A stretch of 33,810 nt of DNA from PWND01 sp964601515 (lineage in GTDB: Bacteria > Bacteroidota > Bacteroidia > Bacteroidales > UBA7960), in NCBI GenBank assembly GCA_964601515.1, contig CAZRNU010000020.1, positions 1 through 33,810 on the forward strand. Direction: 5' to 3'. The translations under genes were made by a program, and so were the position numbers. Shown here piece by piece: positions 1-7,785 of the stretch (positions within the stretch are counted from its first letter, which is position 1; each line of letters starts with the position of its first letter). The notes below the pieces were generated by a model. It saw nothing but the letters and a program-made list of their open reading frames with translations, was not told the origin of the DNA and did not search any database.

Positions 1-165
1 AGCCTCCATTATTCCAACAGTGCCTTCCCAAATCTTTATATTATCTGTAATGAATGATTCGTAGATTTTATCCTGATAAAACTTAAGTTCCCTATCCTGA
101 GACTTTAAATTAGAAACTAAGGAAACAAATAAAACCACAATTAAATATCTTAACATAAATCGCAT
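1..165 (-). CDS. Partial secreted protein, N-terminal 55 codons
   Basis: An open frame runs from an ATG at 165 leftwards off the window edge. Its start reads MRFMLRYLIVVLFVSLVSN and is followed by LKSQ then D, a typical Bacteroidota signal peptide with a cleavage site after a Gln-rich end. The remaining visible residues are charged and soluble-looking (KFYQDKIYESFITDN). The protein is therefore probably exported to the periplasm or cell surface. The family cannot be named from 55 residues. A second ATG at codon 4 is an alternative start. It is divergent from ispH. Confidence 0.6.
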   Translation of the reverse strand, partial: MRFMLRYLIVVLFVSLVSNLKSQDRELKFYQDKIYESFITDNIKIWEGTVGIMEA

Positions 166-178
166 TTTAAAAAGTTTG

Positions 179-209
179 CAAATATCATCAAAAAAGAATC
201 TTCAAGCAA
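179..209 (-). promoter_or_regulatory. Possible Bacteroidota promoter for the partial minus-strand gene
   Basis: On the minus strand, TTG (207-209) is followed after exactly 20 bases by GATATTTG (179-186), one mismatch from the TAnnTTTG consensus. Transcription would begin only a few bases before the ATG at 165. The mismatch makes this a weak call. Confidence 0.3.
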
Positions 210-261
210 ATAAACATCACATCTCAGATTTTGTTGCATAGCTATCTAAGAAAAAATAGTC

Positions 262-269
262 TAATTTTG
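262..269 (+). promoter_or_regulatory. Promoter -7 element for ispH
   Basis: TAATTTTG matches TAnnTTTG exactly. Only seven bases separate it from the ispH ATG at 277, so transcription would start at or next to the start codon. No TTG lies at the usual 20-base distance upstream; the nearest gives 25. Confidence 0.45.
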
Positions 270-276
270 CAAAACT

Positions 277-1128
277 ATGGGAAAGCTAAATCTTCAGACA
301 GTAATAGATCCCGATTCCGGTTTTTGTTTTGGAGTTGTAGAAGCAATAAACAAAGCTGAGAATGCGATTGAACAAGGCAACGAGCTTTTTTGTCTTGGGG
401 AAATTGTGCATAATGATGAAGAAGTTAGTCGGCTTTCAAAACGCGGCATGAAAACAATAAACCATCAGGAGCTAAATACCTTGACAGGAAAAACAATATT
501 GTTCAGGGCACACGGGGAGCATCCAAAAAGCTACAAAACAGCTCTCGACAATAGCAATAAAATTATAGATGCTTCTTGCCCAATCATAAAGAAACTACAA
601 CAGAAGGTTAAAACATCATATCATAACAATGAGTTTATAATTATTTTTGGCAAGCCCGACCATCCTGAAGTAATTGCATTAAATGGACAGGTAGATGACA
701 AAGCTCTGATTGTTGAGAAGATTGAAGATATAGATTTAGATGCCATTCCAAATAAGATAACAATTTACAGCCAAACAACCCAATCTATTGAAAAGTTCTA
801 CGAAATTGTTGATTATCTTAAGAAAGCGAGTAAAGAGATTACTGTAAAAGACACTATCTGCAGAAGAGTTTCAAATCGGCATCCGAGGTTGCAGAAGTTT
901 TGCAGCATGTATTCAAAAGTTGTTTTTGTTGGAGGGAAAAGGTCTTCAAATGCTAAAGTTTTATTTGAAGTATGCAGCAAAGAAAACCCAAAAGCATATT
1001 TTATTAGTCGTCCGGAAGAAATAAATCCGGAGTGGTTTTCTGAAGGTGAAACAGTTGGCATATCGGGAGCAACATCTACTCCTCACTGGTTAATGGAAAA
1101 GGTTAGTGATTTTATTAAAAACCTATGA
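277..1128 (+). CDS. ispH: 4-hydroxy-3-methylbut-2-enyl diphosphate reductase (IspH/LytB)
   Basis: Last enzyme of the MEP isoprenoid pathway: an iron-sulfur enzyme that reduces HMBPP to IPP and DMAPP in the cytoplasm. The three expected cluster cysteines are visible at C17 (in SGFCFGV), C101 (DASCPI) and C195 (DTICRRVSN). Substrate-binding residues are also present: H45 in GEIVHN, H79 in FRAHG, H129 and E131 in HPEV, SQTT at 165-168, the SSNAK motif and the C-terminal SGATSTP. At 283 aa it is full length for the short form of the family, with no fused S1 domain. The ATG at 277 leaves only about ten residues before the conserved core. The stop overlaps the tadA start as ATGA, so the two genes are probably co-transcribed and translationally coupled. 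Confidence 0.95.
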   Translation: MGKLNLQTVIDPDSGFCFGVVEAINKAENAIEQGNELFCLGEIVHNDEEVSRLSKRGMKTINHQELNTLTGKTILFRAHGEHPKSYKTALDNSNKIIDASCPIIKKLQQKVKTSYHNNEFIIIFGKPDHPEVIALNGQVDDKALIVEKIEDIDLDAIPNKITIYSQTTQSIEKFYEIVDYLKKASKEITVKDTICRRVSNRHPRLQKFCSMYSKVVFVGGKRSSNAKVLFEVCSKENPKAYFISRPEEINPEWFSEGETVGISGATSTPHWLMEKVSDFIKNL

Positions 1129-1580
1129 CTATGAACTTCTCGGTATTTTCAGATGATTTTTACATGGGAGAAGCAATAAAAGAAGCTCACAAAGCTTTAG
1201 AAGCTGACGAAGTTCCTGTTGGCGCAATAGTAGTATGCAACAATCAAATAATAGCCAGAGCACATAATCTTACTGAAAAACTAAATGATGTAACTGCACA
1301 TGCCGAAATACAGGCTATTACTGCAGCATCGGAATATCTTGGAGGAAAATACCTTAAGGATTGTACAATTTACATAACCTTAGAGCCATGTTTAATGTGT
1401 GCAGGTGCCTTGCAATGGTCGCAGATTTCAAGAATAGTATTTGCTGCCAATGATGAAAAAAGAGGATATTCATTATACAGCGAAAAAGTGTTTCATCCAA
1501 AAACCATTGTTGAAAAAGGATTGCGCAAAGAAGAATGTTCTAACCTTTTAACAGAATATTTTAGGAGCAAAAGGAACTAG
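1125..1580 (+). CDS. tadA: tRNA-specific adenosine deaminase TadA
   Basis: Zinc deaminase that converts the wobble adenosine A34 of tRNA-Arg(ACG) to inosine. The zinc and catalytic signature is complete: H59-A-E61 in TAHAEIQ, and P88-C89-L-M-C92 in LEPCLMCAGAL. EVPVGAIVV near the N-terminus and the C-terminal pattern HPKTIVEKGLRKEEC are typical of TadA rather than of cytidine or guanine deaminases. Length is 151 aa, normal for the family. The start is ambiguous: the ATG at 1125 overlaps the ispH stop, and a second ATG two codons later (1131) would also work. I prefer 1125 because of the ATGA overlap. Confidence 0.93.
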   Translation: MTMNFSVFSDDFYMGEAIKEAHKALEADEVPVGAIVVCNNQIIARAHNLTEKLNDVTAHAEIQAITAASEYLGGKYLKDCTIYITLEPCLMCAGALQWSQISRIVFAANDEKRGYSLYSEKVFHPKTIVEKGLRKEECSNLLTEYFRSKRN

Positions 1581-1592
1581 GTATATTACCTA
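1578..1592. repeat. 15-bp palindrome joining two convergent stop codons
   Basis: TAGGTATATTACCTA is a perfect 6-bp inverted repeat with a TAT centre. It contains the TAG stop of tadA (1578-1580) and the minus-strand TAA stop of the aldehyde dehydrogenase gene (1586-1588). There is no U-tract, so it is not a convincing intrinsic terminator. Confidence 0.4.
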
Positions 1593-2998
1593 ACTAAAAT
1601 CTTTGGTTCAAGCATATCATGAATTGCGTACTTCACTCCTTCCCTTCCTATTCCGCTATCTTTTACTCCTCCATAAGGCATATGGTCGGTGCGAAATACA
1701 GGAACATCGTTATGAATTAATCCACCAACTTCAATTTCATTGAAAGCAAAATCCAGCTCTTTTATATTGTTGGTAAACACACCGGCTTGCAAACCATAAC
1801 TGGTATTATTAACCTGAACAACCGCATCCTTAAAATCATCATAGGACTGTAAAGTAACTACAGGACCAAATATTTCCATGCATGACACTTTCATATCGGG
1901 TTTTACATTAGCAATAACAGTAGGCTCAACATAAGCTCCATTTCTTTTTCCACCGCAAAGCACTTCTGCGCCATCACTAACCGCTTCATTAATCCATTCC
2001 TCAACCCTAATCGCATTTGCCTCATCAATCATTGCTGTTATATCCGTGTCTTTCGACAATGGATCACCATATTTTAAAGCTTTTACCATAGGAATGAACT
2101 CCATACAAAAAGCATCAAAAACATTTTTATGAACAAATAATCTTTGAGCATGAATACAAACCTGACCTTGATAAGCGAATCCACCAACAACGCATCTTTT
2201 AGCAGCATGAGAAATATCTGCAGATTCGGTAATAATTGTACCTGCGTTTCCTCCAAGCTCAAGAACAACCTTTTTCTTACCTGCTCTTGATTTCATTTTC
2301 CAACCAACCTCAGAAGAACCTGTAAAAGTGAGCAGTTTAAACACATCACTTGTAACAAGCATGTCGCCTGTTGCTCTATTCATTGGCAATATCGACATAC
2401 TACCTTTGGGAAAGCCGGATTTATCGACAATTTTTGCAAGCTCCAATGTTGCCAAAGGCGTTGAAGAAGCAGGCTTTAAAACTATTGGGCAACCGGCTGC
2501 CAATGCAGGAGCAATTTTATGTGCAGCGAGGTTTAAAGGAAAATTGAAAGGGCTAATTCCCGCGACAGGTCCAATTGGAAAATACTTAATAATTCCTTCA
2601 CGGCCAATTCCTTCCGGCGACCAATCTAACCTTAAATATTCCATTGGTAATCTTTTCGACTCTTCAGCGGCAACAGTAAATGTTTGAGCAGCCCTGCGAA
2701 CCTCAGCCAGAGCATATTTCCAGGGCTTAGCGGCCTCCTGAGCAATAAGTGTAGCAAACCGTTCTTCATTAGCCAATATTTCAGATGCAATGAATCCTAA
2801 AAACTTGTATCTCTCATAAGCAGAAATACTTTTTAGCTTTTTAAAAGCTTCTACAGCTTTTTCAGAAGCATAGTTCAACACTTCTTCATCAGCCAGATAA
2901 GTTTGTGCAAAAGCAATATTATTATATGGGTTTGCTACCAATAAAGAAAGGGGTGTTTCAATAAATTCACCCCCTGCATAAATTTTAAAAACTTCCAT
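1586..2998 (-). CDS. NAD(P)-dependent aldehyde dehydrogenase
   Basis: Oxidises an aldehyde to the acid through a cysteine thiohemiacetal. The superfamily hallmarks are all visible: the oxyanion Asn in SPFNFPLN (N152), K175 in VLKPASSTP, the Rossmann motif FTGSSEVG (225-232), the general base E247 in LELGGN, the catalytic C281 in GQVCIHAQR, and MEIFGPV (374-380). Length is 470 aa, normal for a single-domain cytosolic enzyme. The QGQVCIHAQR active-site context resembles the lactaldehyde/GapN-like branch, but the substrate cannot be assigned from sequence. It lies 11 bases downstream of the barrel-like protein gene on the same strand and probably shares its transcript. It converges on tadA. Confidence 0.9.
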   Translation of the reverse strand: MEVFKIYAGGEFIETPLSLLVANPYNNIAFAQTYLADEEVLNYASEKAVEAFKKLKSISAYERYKFLGFIASEILANEERFATLIAQEAAKPWKYALAEVRRAAQTFTVAAEESKRLPMEYLRLDWSPEGIGREGIIKYFPIGPVAGISPFNFPLNLAAHKIAPALAAGCPIVLKPASSTPLATLELAKIVDKSGFPKGSMSILPMNRATGDMLVTSDVFKLLTFTGSSEVGWKMKSRAGKKKVVLELGGNAGTIITESADISHAAKRCVVGGFAYQGQVCIHAQRLFVHKNVFDAFCMEFIPMVKALKYGDPLSKDTDITAMIDEANAIRVEEWINEAVSDGAEVLCGGKRNGAYVEPTVIANVKPDMKVSCMEIFGPVVTLQSYDDFKDAVVQVNNTSYGLQAGVFTNNIKELDFAFNEIEVGGLIHNDVPVFRTDHMPYGGVKDSGIGREGVKYAIHDMLEPKILVR

Positions 2999-3009
2999 CT
3001 GAAATCTTT

Positions 3010-3633
3010 TTACCAGCCGTTATATCTTCTAAACGGTGAGTTATTATAATATCCTTGATTGAAAGGAGAAAAGGGATTGTAGCCTGAGTTAAAATTAATT
3101 TCAGCTCCAAATCTTATGTTATCAGTAATTTTATAATCAAGGCCCAACATAATACCTTTAATATCATTATTATTAAACATCATATTAGAGCTCTGAAAAA
3201 GCATAGAAGCTTTATTTTGATCATAATATCCGGCACCACTAATAGTTAATCTCGAATTTAAATCAAAAGAACCGGCAACATAAAACAATGAACTGGTAAA
3301 ACTTCCCTGAGACATTCCATTTCCTGATAATCCGGGATTAAATGACAATCCGGAAAAGGATGTTCCAGCATTAAAATTTGTAACCATTGCACCGGCTGTA
3401 ATTCTGAGCTTTTTCGAAGGTGTCCATGACAGATTTGGAGCAACCGACTGGCTGAATAAAGAGCCATATTGAGAAAACTGCATAAACGAGCCCCCAACTG
3501 TTAAGCCTACTTCAGGCTTTAAAGAAAAGCCCTTTTCTTCATTAGGTTGACTGCCAAATAAAGGTTCTTCATTATTTGCATTTGATATTAAAGCAAATAA
3601 AAACAGAGAAACTAGAAAAGTAATTGTTTTCAT
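3010..3633 (-). CDS. Secreted barrel-like outer-membrane protein, unknown function
   Basis: 207 aa. A clear signal peptide (MKTITFLVSLFLFALISNA) precedes a Gly-, Ser- and Asn-rich chain with alternating hydrophobic residues. Stretches such as KLRITAGAMV, SRLTISGAGYY and NIRFGAEINF look like antiparallel membrane strands, and the Tyr/Phe/Asn-rich tail has no globular motif. This fits a small outer-membrane beta-barrel or surface protein. No enzymatic motif is visible. It has a well-formed promoter upstream (3682-3712) and is followed after 11 bases by the aldehyde dehydrogenase gene. The shared transcript is inferred from spacing; no functional link is evident. Confidence 0.75.
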   Translation of the reverse strand: MKTITFLVSLFLFALISNANNEEPLFGSQPNEEKGFSLKPEVGLTVGGSFMQFSQYGSLFSQSVAPNLSWTPSKKLRITAGAMVTNFNAGTSFSGLSFNPGLSGNGMSQGSFTSSLFYVAGSFDLNSRLTISGAGYYDQNKASMLFQSSNMMFNNNDIKGIMLGLDYKITDNIRFGAEINFNSGYNPFSPFNQGYYNNSPFRRYNGW

Positions 3634-3681
3634 ACCTGTGATTTTTAACAGAACGCAACAAAAACAAACATATTTTAGCTA

Positions 3682-3712
3682 CAAAGTTATGAAAATAATT
3701 TTGCTAATTCAA
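3682..3712 (-). promoter_or_regulatory. Bacteroidota-type promoter, TTG-N20-TAACTTTG
   Basis: Read on the minus strand, TTG (3710-3712) is followed after 20 bases by TAACTTTG (3682-3689), an exact TAnnTTTG match. It lies about 50 bases ahead of the ATG at 3633. This is one of the two best-formed promoters in the window. Confidence 0.65.
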
Positions 3713-3738
3713 TGACTCAAATCGATATTTATTTTGAT

Positions 3739-3746
3739 TAATTTTG
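3739..3746 (+). promoter_or_regulatory. Promoter -7 element for the yitT-family gene
   Basis: TAATTTTG matches TAnnTTTG exactly, 23 bases ahead of the ATG at 3770. No TTG is seen at the usual upstream distance. An A/G-rich run (AAAAGAG) directly precedes the start codon. Confidence 0.45.
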
Positions 3747-3769
3747 CATCGAATTTATAATTAAAAGAG

Positions 3770-4666
3770 ATGAAGCTAAATATGCGACTAAAGAGACCCA
3801 GGTTTAAGTATCCTGTATTAACCACTTTAAAAACATATACAATTATTACTATTGGATTGTTTATTAATGCACTTGCCTGGAACGCCTTTCTAATTCCTTC
3901 TGAAATAGTTGGTGGAGGTATAACAGGAGTGTCGGCACTAGTGTTTTACGCCACCAATAATGGCATTCCAATTGGAATTACATTTCTTGTCATCAATGCA
4001 TTTTTGCTTTTAATTAGCATAAAAAGTCTGGGCTTACGATTTGGGATTAAAACAATTTATGCAATTATTGTTTTAGCTTTCTTCTTCACCTTACTTTCAA
4101 AATATTTCACCGAACCAATTGTTTCAGAAAGATTTATGTCGGCCATTATTGGCGGTATTCTTGCCGGCGTGAGTATTGGAATTGTTTTTACTCAAGGCGG
4201 CAGTACCGGGGGTACAGATATCATTGCAATGATAATAAACAAATACAGAAACATATCACCCGGAAGAGTTATTCTCTTGCTGGATGTTGTTATTATAACA
4301 TCATCATATCTTGTGTTTCAAAGTATAGAAACAATAGTTTATGGATATGTTACAATGGCTGTTACTTCATACTCAATAGACATGCTTCTAATGGGGCACA
4401 GACAAAGTGTTCAGCTTTTTATTTTCTCACGCAAGCATGAAGAAATTGCACAAAGAATTGCAAATGATATTGGTCGTGGAGTTACTTTACTTAAATCTAA
4501 AGGATGGTATTCAAAAGAAGAAAGTTGTTTGTTAATGGTTGTTGTTAGAAGACATGAAACTTCAGATGTTTATAAAACAATTAAAGAAATAGATCCTGAA
4601 GCATTTATTTCCGTATCAAACGTAATGGGTGTTTATGGAAAAGGATTTGACCCCATAAAGCATTAA
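3770..4666 (+). CDS. YitT family integral membrane protein with C-terminal DUF2179 domain
   Basis: 298 aa inner-membrane protein. The first ~200 residues hold about five or six hydrophobic segments. Gly-rich loops typical of YitT proteins follow the first and fourth: IPSEIVGGGITGVS and FTQGGSTGGTDIIAM. The last ~85 residues are soluble and match the DUF2179 region (VQLFIFSRKHEEIAQRI, RGVTLLKSKGWYSKEE). The family is widespread and its transport substrate is unknown. The start at 3770 is the first ATG after a -7 promoter box. The stop is one base away from the stop of the convergent DUF3137 gene, so there is no room for a terminator between them. Confidence 0.88.
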   Translation: MKLNMRLKRPRFKYPVLTTLKTYTIITIGLFINALAWNAFLIPSEIVGGGITGVSALVFYATNNGIPIGITFLVINAFLLLISIKSLGLRFGIKTIYAIIVLAFFFTLLSKYFTEPIVSERFMSAIIGGILAGVSIGIVFTQGGSTGGTDIIAMIINKYRNISPGRVILLLDVVIITSSYLVFQSIETIVYGYVTMAVTSYSIDMLLMGHRQSVQLFIFSRKHEEIAQRIANDIGRGVTLLKSKGWYSKEESCLLMVVVRRHETSDVYKTIKEIDPEAFISVSNVMGVYGKGFDPIKH

Positions 4667-4667
4667 G

Positions 4668-5654
4668 CTATTCTTTTGTCCAGATTCTCGTATTAAGATT
4701 TAGCTCTTCAACAATGCTTACAGCCAGTTGAATATCTTCAAAATAGTTTTTTACAATTTCAAATCTGGTGAGTTTTTTAAAATAAGATGGCTCAAAAAGA
4801 TTTTTAGAATAACTTATTGCCACATATAAAAACGAGTTAACAAAAGACAAGTAAATAGTATTTTTATGCTTTTGCTTAAACTCTGTAATTCTTTTCATTA
4901 ATGATGTTGACAATACATATCTGGCCTCTATCTGGTCTTCGCCGTAAACAACAAAGTATTTATTAAAGTCAGGGTCTTCGAGACTTACAAACTTCTCATG
5001 CCTTCCGGGGCTCATTTTATTAAAAAACCTTGCTATACCACCTTTTCCAAGTAAATTTGGCATAACAACTGTGCTTGTTGTAAAATGTTTATTAAAGTCT
5101 GCAATAAAGAATAAGCCTTTGAATATTTTGTGATATGAAGTTTTTGTTCTTCCCTTGCTATCGGTGGTGGTTTGTTTATACTCAGCATGAACTTCAGAAA
5201 ACCAGATATTTGTTTTATCAATTTTTCCCTCAACCATATCGTCGCCTTTATACCTGTCAACTCTTCTTGTGAAAATTCTGGATCTCTGAAATGTGTCGAG
5301 TCCGATGAAATTTTTAGAATTATAATTTAGATCCGGACTAATAAACTTTATAACTGCTTGAATAACTTTCTCCTTGAAATCAGAATAAAAAGTTTTATCT
5401 CTTCCTTTCACAAAATAAAAAACAATTGCTGTTATAATGGAAGAAATAATCCCTACACTTAAAGCAATAACAAAGTTTTTACCTCCTGTGAAAATTGTAT
5501 ACGTTATTATAAACGACAGGATTATTCCAACTACGGCAATTGTGTAAGCTAAAACAGCGAACTTGAGAATTCTTTTACGTCTCTCTTCTAAAGCAGAAAG
5601 ATCGTCGAACATATTGTTGTTAAAAAAATTCTCAAATTCGTGAATTGTTTTCAT
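4668..5654 (-). CDS. DUF3137 domain membrane protein, partner of LemA
   Basis: 328 aa. A charged N-terminus (LSALEERRKRI) is followed by two transmembrane helices at roughly residues 29-55 and 61-82, then a soluble domain of about 240 residues with SRIFTRRVDRYKGDD and FKGLFFIADFNKHF, features I associate with DUF3137. It lies 9 bases downstream of a LemA gene on the same strand. A LemA-DUF3137 pair is a recurring arrangement, which supports both calls. The biochemical function is not established. The soluble domain is probably cytoplasmic, judging from the positive charges before the first helix, but that is inference. Confidence 0.85.
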   Translation of the reverse strand: MKTIHEFENFFNNNMFDDLSALEERRKRILKFAVLAYTIAVVGIILSFIITYTIFTGGKNFVIALSVGIISSIITAIVFYFVKGRDKTFYSDFKEKVIQAVIKFISPDLNYNSKNFIGLDTFQRSRIFTRRVDRYKGDDMVEGKIDKTNIWFSEVHAEYKQTTTDSKGRTKTSYHKIFKGLFFIADFNKHFTTSTVVMPNLLGKGGIARFFNKMSPGRHEKFVSLEDPDFNKYFVVYGEDQIEARYVLSTSLMKRITEFKQKHKNTIYLSFVNSFLYVAISYSKNLFEPSYFKKLTRFEIVKNYFEDIQLAVSIVEELNLNTRIWTKE

Positions 5655-5663
5655 TATACATTA

Positions 5664-6230
5664 TTAGCTATTAAACAACGCTTTTACGTCAACATTTTGT
5701 CTTTCTCTTTCAGAGATTTCAAAAAGAGTTTTCGCTTTAAATCCAAACATCATAGCAAACACGTTTGAAGGGAACATCTGAACAGCATTGTTATAATCAG
5801 TTACGGCAGCGTTATACGCTCTACGAGCTGCTGAAAGCTGCTCTTCAACCTCATTAAGCGACCCCTGAAGCTGCAAGAAGTTTTGGTTTGCTTTTAATTC
5901 AGGATAGTTTTCCACAGCAATCATAATATTACCCATCGCTCTGCCCAGCTTATTATTAAGCTCCACTTTTTCATTATCGCTAAGATTTCCTGAAATTGCT
6001 TTAGCTCTAAGTTCTGTGATTTCAGTAAGAGTGCCTCTCTCGTGCTCCATATATTTCTGGACAGTAGCAACAAGGTTTGGAATAAGATCGTAACGTTTTT
6101 TCGCCATTGTATCAATAGTGGCAAATGCTTTATCGGCATCATTACGCAATCTAACAAGTCTGTTATAACCTGTTATTAGAAAAAGCAGGAAAATACCTGC
6201 AACAATTAATAGAATTACCCAAGTTTCCAT
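5664..6230 (-). CDS. lemA: LemA family protein
   Basis: 188 aa, the normal family length. One N-terminal transmembrane helix (WVILLIVAGIFLLFLITGY) is followed by the conserved LemA helical domain. Diagnostic motifs are YNRLVRLRNDADKAFATID, RYDLIPNLVATV, ENYPELKANQNF, QLQGSLNEVEEQLSAARRAY and PSNVFAMMFGF. The topology places a short N-terminus outside and the helical bundle in the cytoplasm or periplasm, depending on species. The molecular role is unknown; envelope stress and signalling have been proposed for the family. It is first in a two-gene transcript with the DUF3137 gene. Confidence 0.93.
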   Translation of the reverse strand: METWVILLIVAGIFLLFLITGYNRLVRLRNDADKAFATIDTMAKKRYDLIPNLVATVQKYMEHERGTLTEITELRAKAISGNLSDNEKVELNNKLGRAMGNIMIAVENYPELKANQNFLQLQGSLNEVEEQLSAARRAYNAAVTDYNNAVQMFPSNVFAMMFGFKAKTLFEISERERQNVDVKALFNS

Positions 6231-6250
6231 ATCTGTATAGTTTTTATTTG

Positions 6251-6282
6251 CAAAGTAAATAAAATATTCGTTAGTATTTCAA
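6251..6282 (-). promoter_or_regulatory. Probable promoter for lemA
   Basis: On the minus strand, TTG (6280-6282) is followed after 21 bases by TTACTTTG (6251-6258), one mismatch from TAnnTTTG. It sits about 20 bases ahead of the lemA ATG, giving a short leader. Confidence 0.45.
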
Positions 6283-6317
6283 CTAACCCCATTCATTATC
6301 TAATAAATTCATTATCG

Positions 6318-6541
6318 CATTGGCAATTTCATCATAAAAAATTTAGCCATATAAGGCATATAAGGAAATATAAGTATTTACAACTCTTATCTGCGATAAT
6401 CTGCGCAATCAGCGGGAGATTCTTTGCCCGCAGATATCGCTGATTTACACACAATTGAAACAAATCCACAAATTAGAACTTTCCCTATTTCCCTATTTCC
6501 CTATCAACGAATTGGCACATTGGCACATTTGCATATTATAA
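6318..6541. repeat. Complex intergenic repeat, copy A
   Basis: About 224 bases, repeated directly as copy B. Order of parts: CATTGGCAATTTCATCATA; an ATATAAGGCATATAAGG block; a hairpin core with GCGGG (6412-6416) and CCCGC (6427-6431) around a 10-base loop; an octamer run of CCCTATTT (about 2.7 copies); and a GGCACATT octamer run. An outer 8-bp inverted pair, TATCTGCG (6388-6395) and CGCAGATA (6429-6436), encloses the core. There is no coding potential. Together with copy B it explains most of the 685-base gap between lemA and the lipoprotein gene. Confidence 0.85.
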
Positions 6542-6780
6542 CATTGGCAATTTCATCATATAAAATTTAACCATATAAGGCATATAAGGAAAAATATGTA
6601 TTTACAACTTTTATCTGCGATTATCTGCGCAATCAGCGGGAGTTTCTTTGCCCGCAGATAAAGCTGATTTAAGTATAATTGAAACAGTTTCCACACATTA
6701 GCACATTCCCTATTTCCCTATTAACGAATTATCACATTGGCACATTGGCACATTATCACATTTGCACATTTGCTCATTAC
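6542..6780. repeat. Complex intergenic repeat, copy B
   Basis: Second direct copy, starting where copy A ends, with the same order of blocks. The hairpin core is GCGGG (6636-6640) and CCCGC (6651-6655), again with a 10-base loop. The CCCTATTT run is shorter and the GCACATT run longer than in copy A, as expected if octamer numbers change by slippage. The remaining 135 bases to the lipoprotein gene (6781-6915) are very AT-rich, include 13 consecutive T (6847-6859), and show no convincing promoter. Confidence 0.85.
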
Positions 6781-6915
6781 CCTCAAACTTCAATATGTAT
6801 ATATATTTATCAATTACATCTAATTTTTTTTCTTGCATATATTGCATTTTTTTTTTTTTACATTTTTTAATATTTTTAGAGCAGACTAAATAACCCAACT
6901 TAAAACCCAAAAAAG

Positions 6916-7524
6916 ATGAAAACAAAACAATACCTTTTAATCGCATTTGCAGCATTATTGCTGTTTTTCCAAGGCAGTTGCGAAAAAGATAATAAATGCC
7001 CAAATTATGAGCTACCCCCCGCCACGCAAACAGGGGCTAACACCATTGGGTGTAAAGTAAATGGGCAGGTATGTATCCCAAAAATTGCGGGATTATTCTC
7101 GCTAAAAACCAAAAGACTATGCTACAATGAAGAAAATGGAGAACTGAACTTATATTTCTATTTCATTGCTAACGATAAGGACATAGAGTGTAATTATCCT
7201 CGAATGAGCATCAATTTATCAGCTGACAGTATTAGTAACGAGGGTGTTTATAACATATTTTCTTCTGTCGTTGAAATCGACTACTCTGATGGCGGAGGTG
7301 GTAGTGCATTGCATCACTACTCTGCAACTGGTTATACAGGCCAATTATTTATTTCAAAACTTGATAAAACAAGTCGTATAATTTCTGGAACTTTTGACTA
7401 TGAAGCAATACGGTGGATTATCAGCGATGAATATGACTTTAATCAAATAGCACAAGTTACAGAAGGTCGCTTCGACTTTACCTATAACGAGGACGGCTCA
7501 TGCGTAGAGGGGTATTCAAACTAA
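6916..7524 (+). CDS. Lipoprotein, resembling DUF6252-type proteins
   Basis: 202 aa. The N-terminus is a lipoprotein signal with the lipid-attached cysteine at C22 in LFFQGSC, followed by EKDN, so the mature protein is probably anchored in the outer membrane. After a linker, IGCKVNGQVCIPK resembles the start of DUF6252-like domains found in Bacteroidota lipoproteins. The rest is beta-rich (LYFYFIANDK, RMSINLSADS, GYTGQLFISKLD). No catalytic motif is seen. It is 30 bases upstream of the broken hydrolase gene on the same strand. Both lie between copies of the intergenic repeat, so they may have travelled or been lost together. The DUF assignment is tentative; the lipoprotein call is firm. Confidence 0.8.
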   Translation: MKTKQYLLIAFAALLLFFQGSCEKDNKCPNYELPPATQTGANTIGCKVNGQVCIPKIAGLFSLKTKRLCYNEENGELNLYFYFIANDKDIECNYPRMSINLSADSISNEGVYNIFSSVVEIDYSDGGGGSALHHYSATGYTGQLFISKLDKTSRIISGTFDYEAIRWIISDEYDFNQIAQVTEGRFDFTYNEDGSCVEGYSN

Positions 7525-7554
7525 ATCATTTAAGAAATTCAAAAATCAAGTAAA

Positions 7555-7653
7555 ATGAAAAAAATATTAGCAGTATTATTAACAACTGTACTATTCTATA
7601 CAGCAAATGCCCACCAGGGCAACAACAATGTTGCGCACAAGCATAGGGAATAA
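7555..7653 (+). CDS. N-terminal fragment of the broken hydrolase: signal peptide only
   Basis: A 32-codon reading frame encoding the signal peptide and a few mature residues (HQGNNNVAHKHRE) before the premature TAA. The next codons in the same frame read VDSLLATVAIGRNDIATG and run without interruption into the following fragment. A change from AAA to TAA would explain the stop. Confidence 0.5.
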   Translation: MKKILAVLLTTVLFYTANAHQGNNNVAHKHRE

Positions 7654-7785
7654 GTTGACTCGCTACTTGCCACAGTAGCAATAGGAAGAAACGACATTGC
7701 CACAGGCATTCTATACGATAGAGCGGTAACCATTGCCTCCCTGCAGGGTTTTCAACAATCCCACAGGATTTCAAAGGGGTACTTT

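Noticed and set aside
6318..6780. CRISPR array
   Set aside because: The repeats are tandem octamers and two long near-identical units without unique spacers of regular length, and there are no cas genes.
6679..6870. 63-codon plus-strand ORF in the repeat region
   Set aside because: It is translation of the GCACATT octamer array and adjoining AT-rich sequence. It shares peptide runs such as FPISLL with the repeat-derived ORF at 10538 and has no coding signature.
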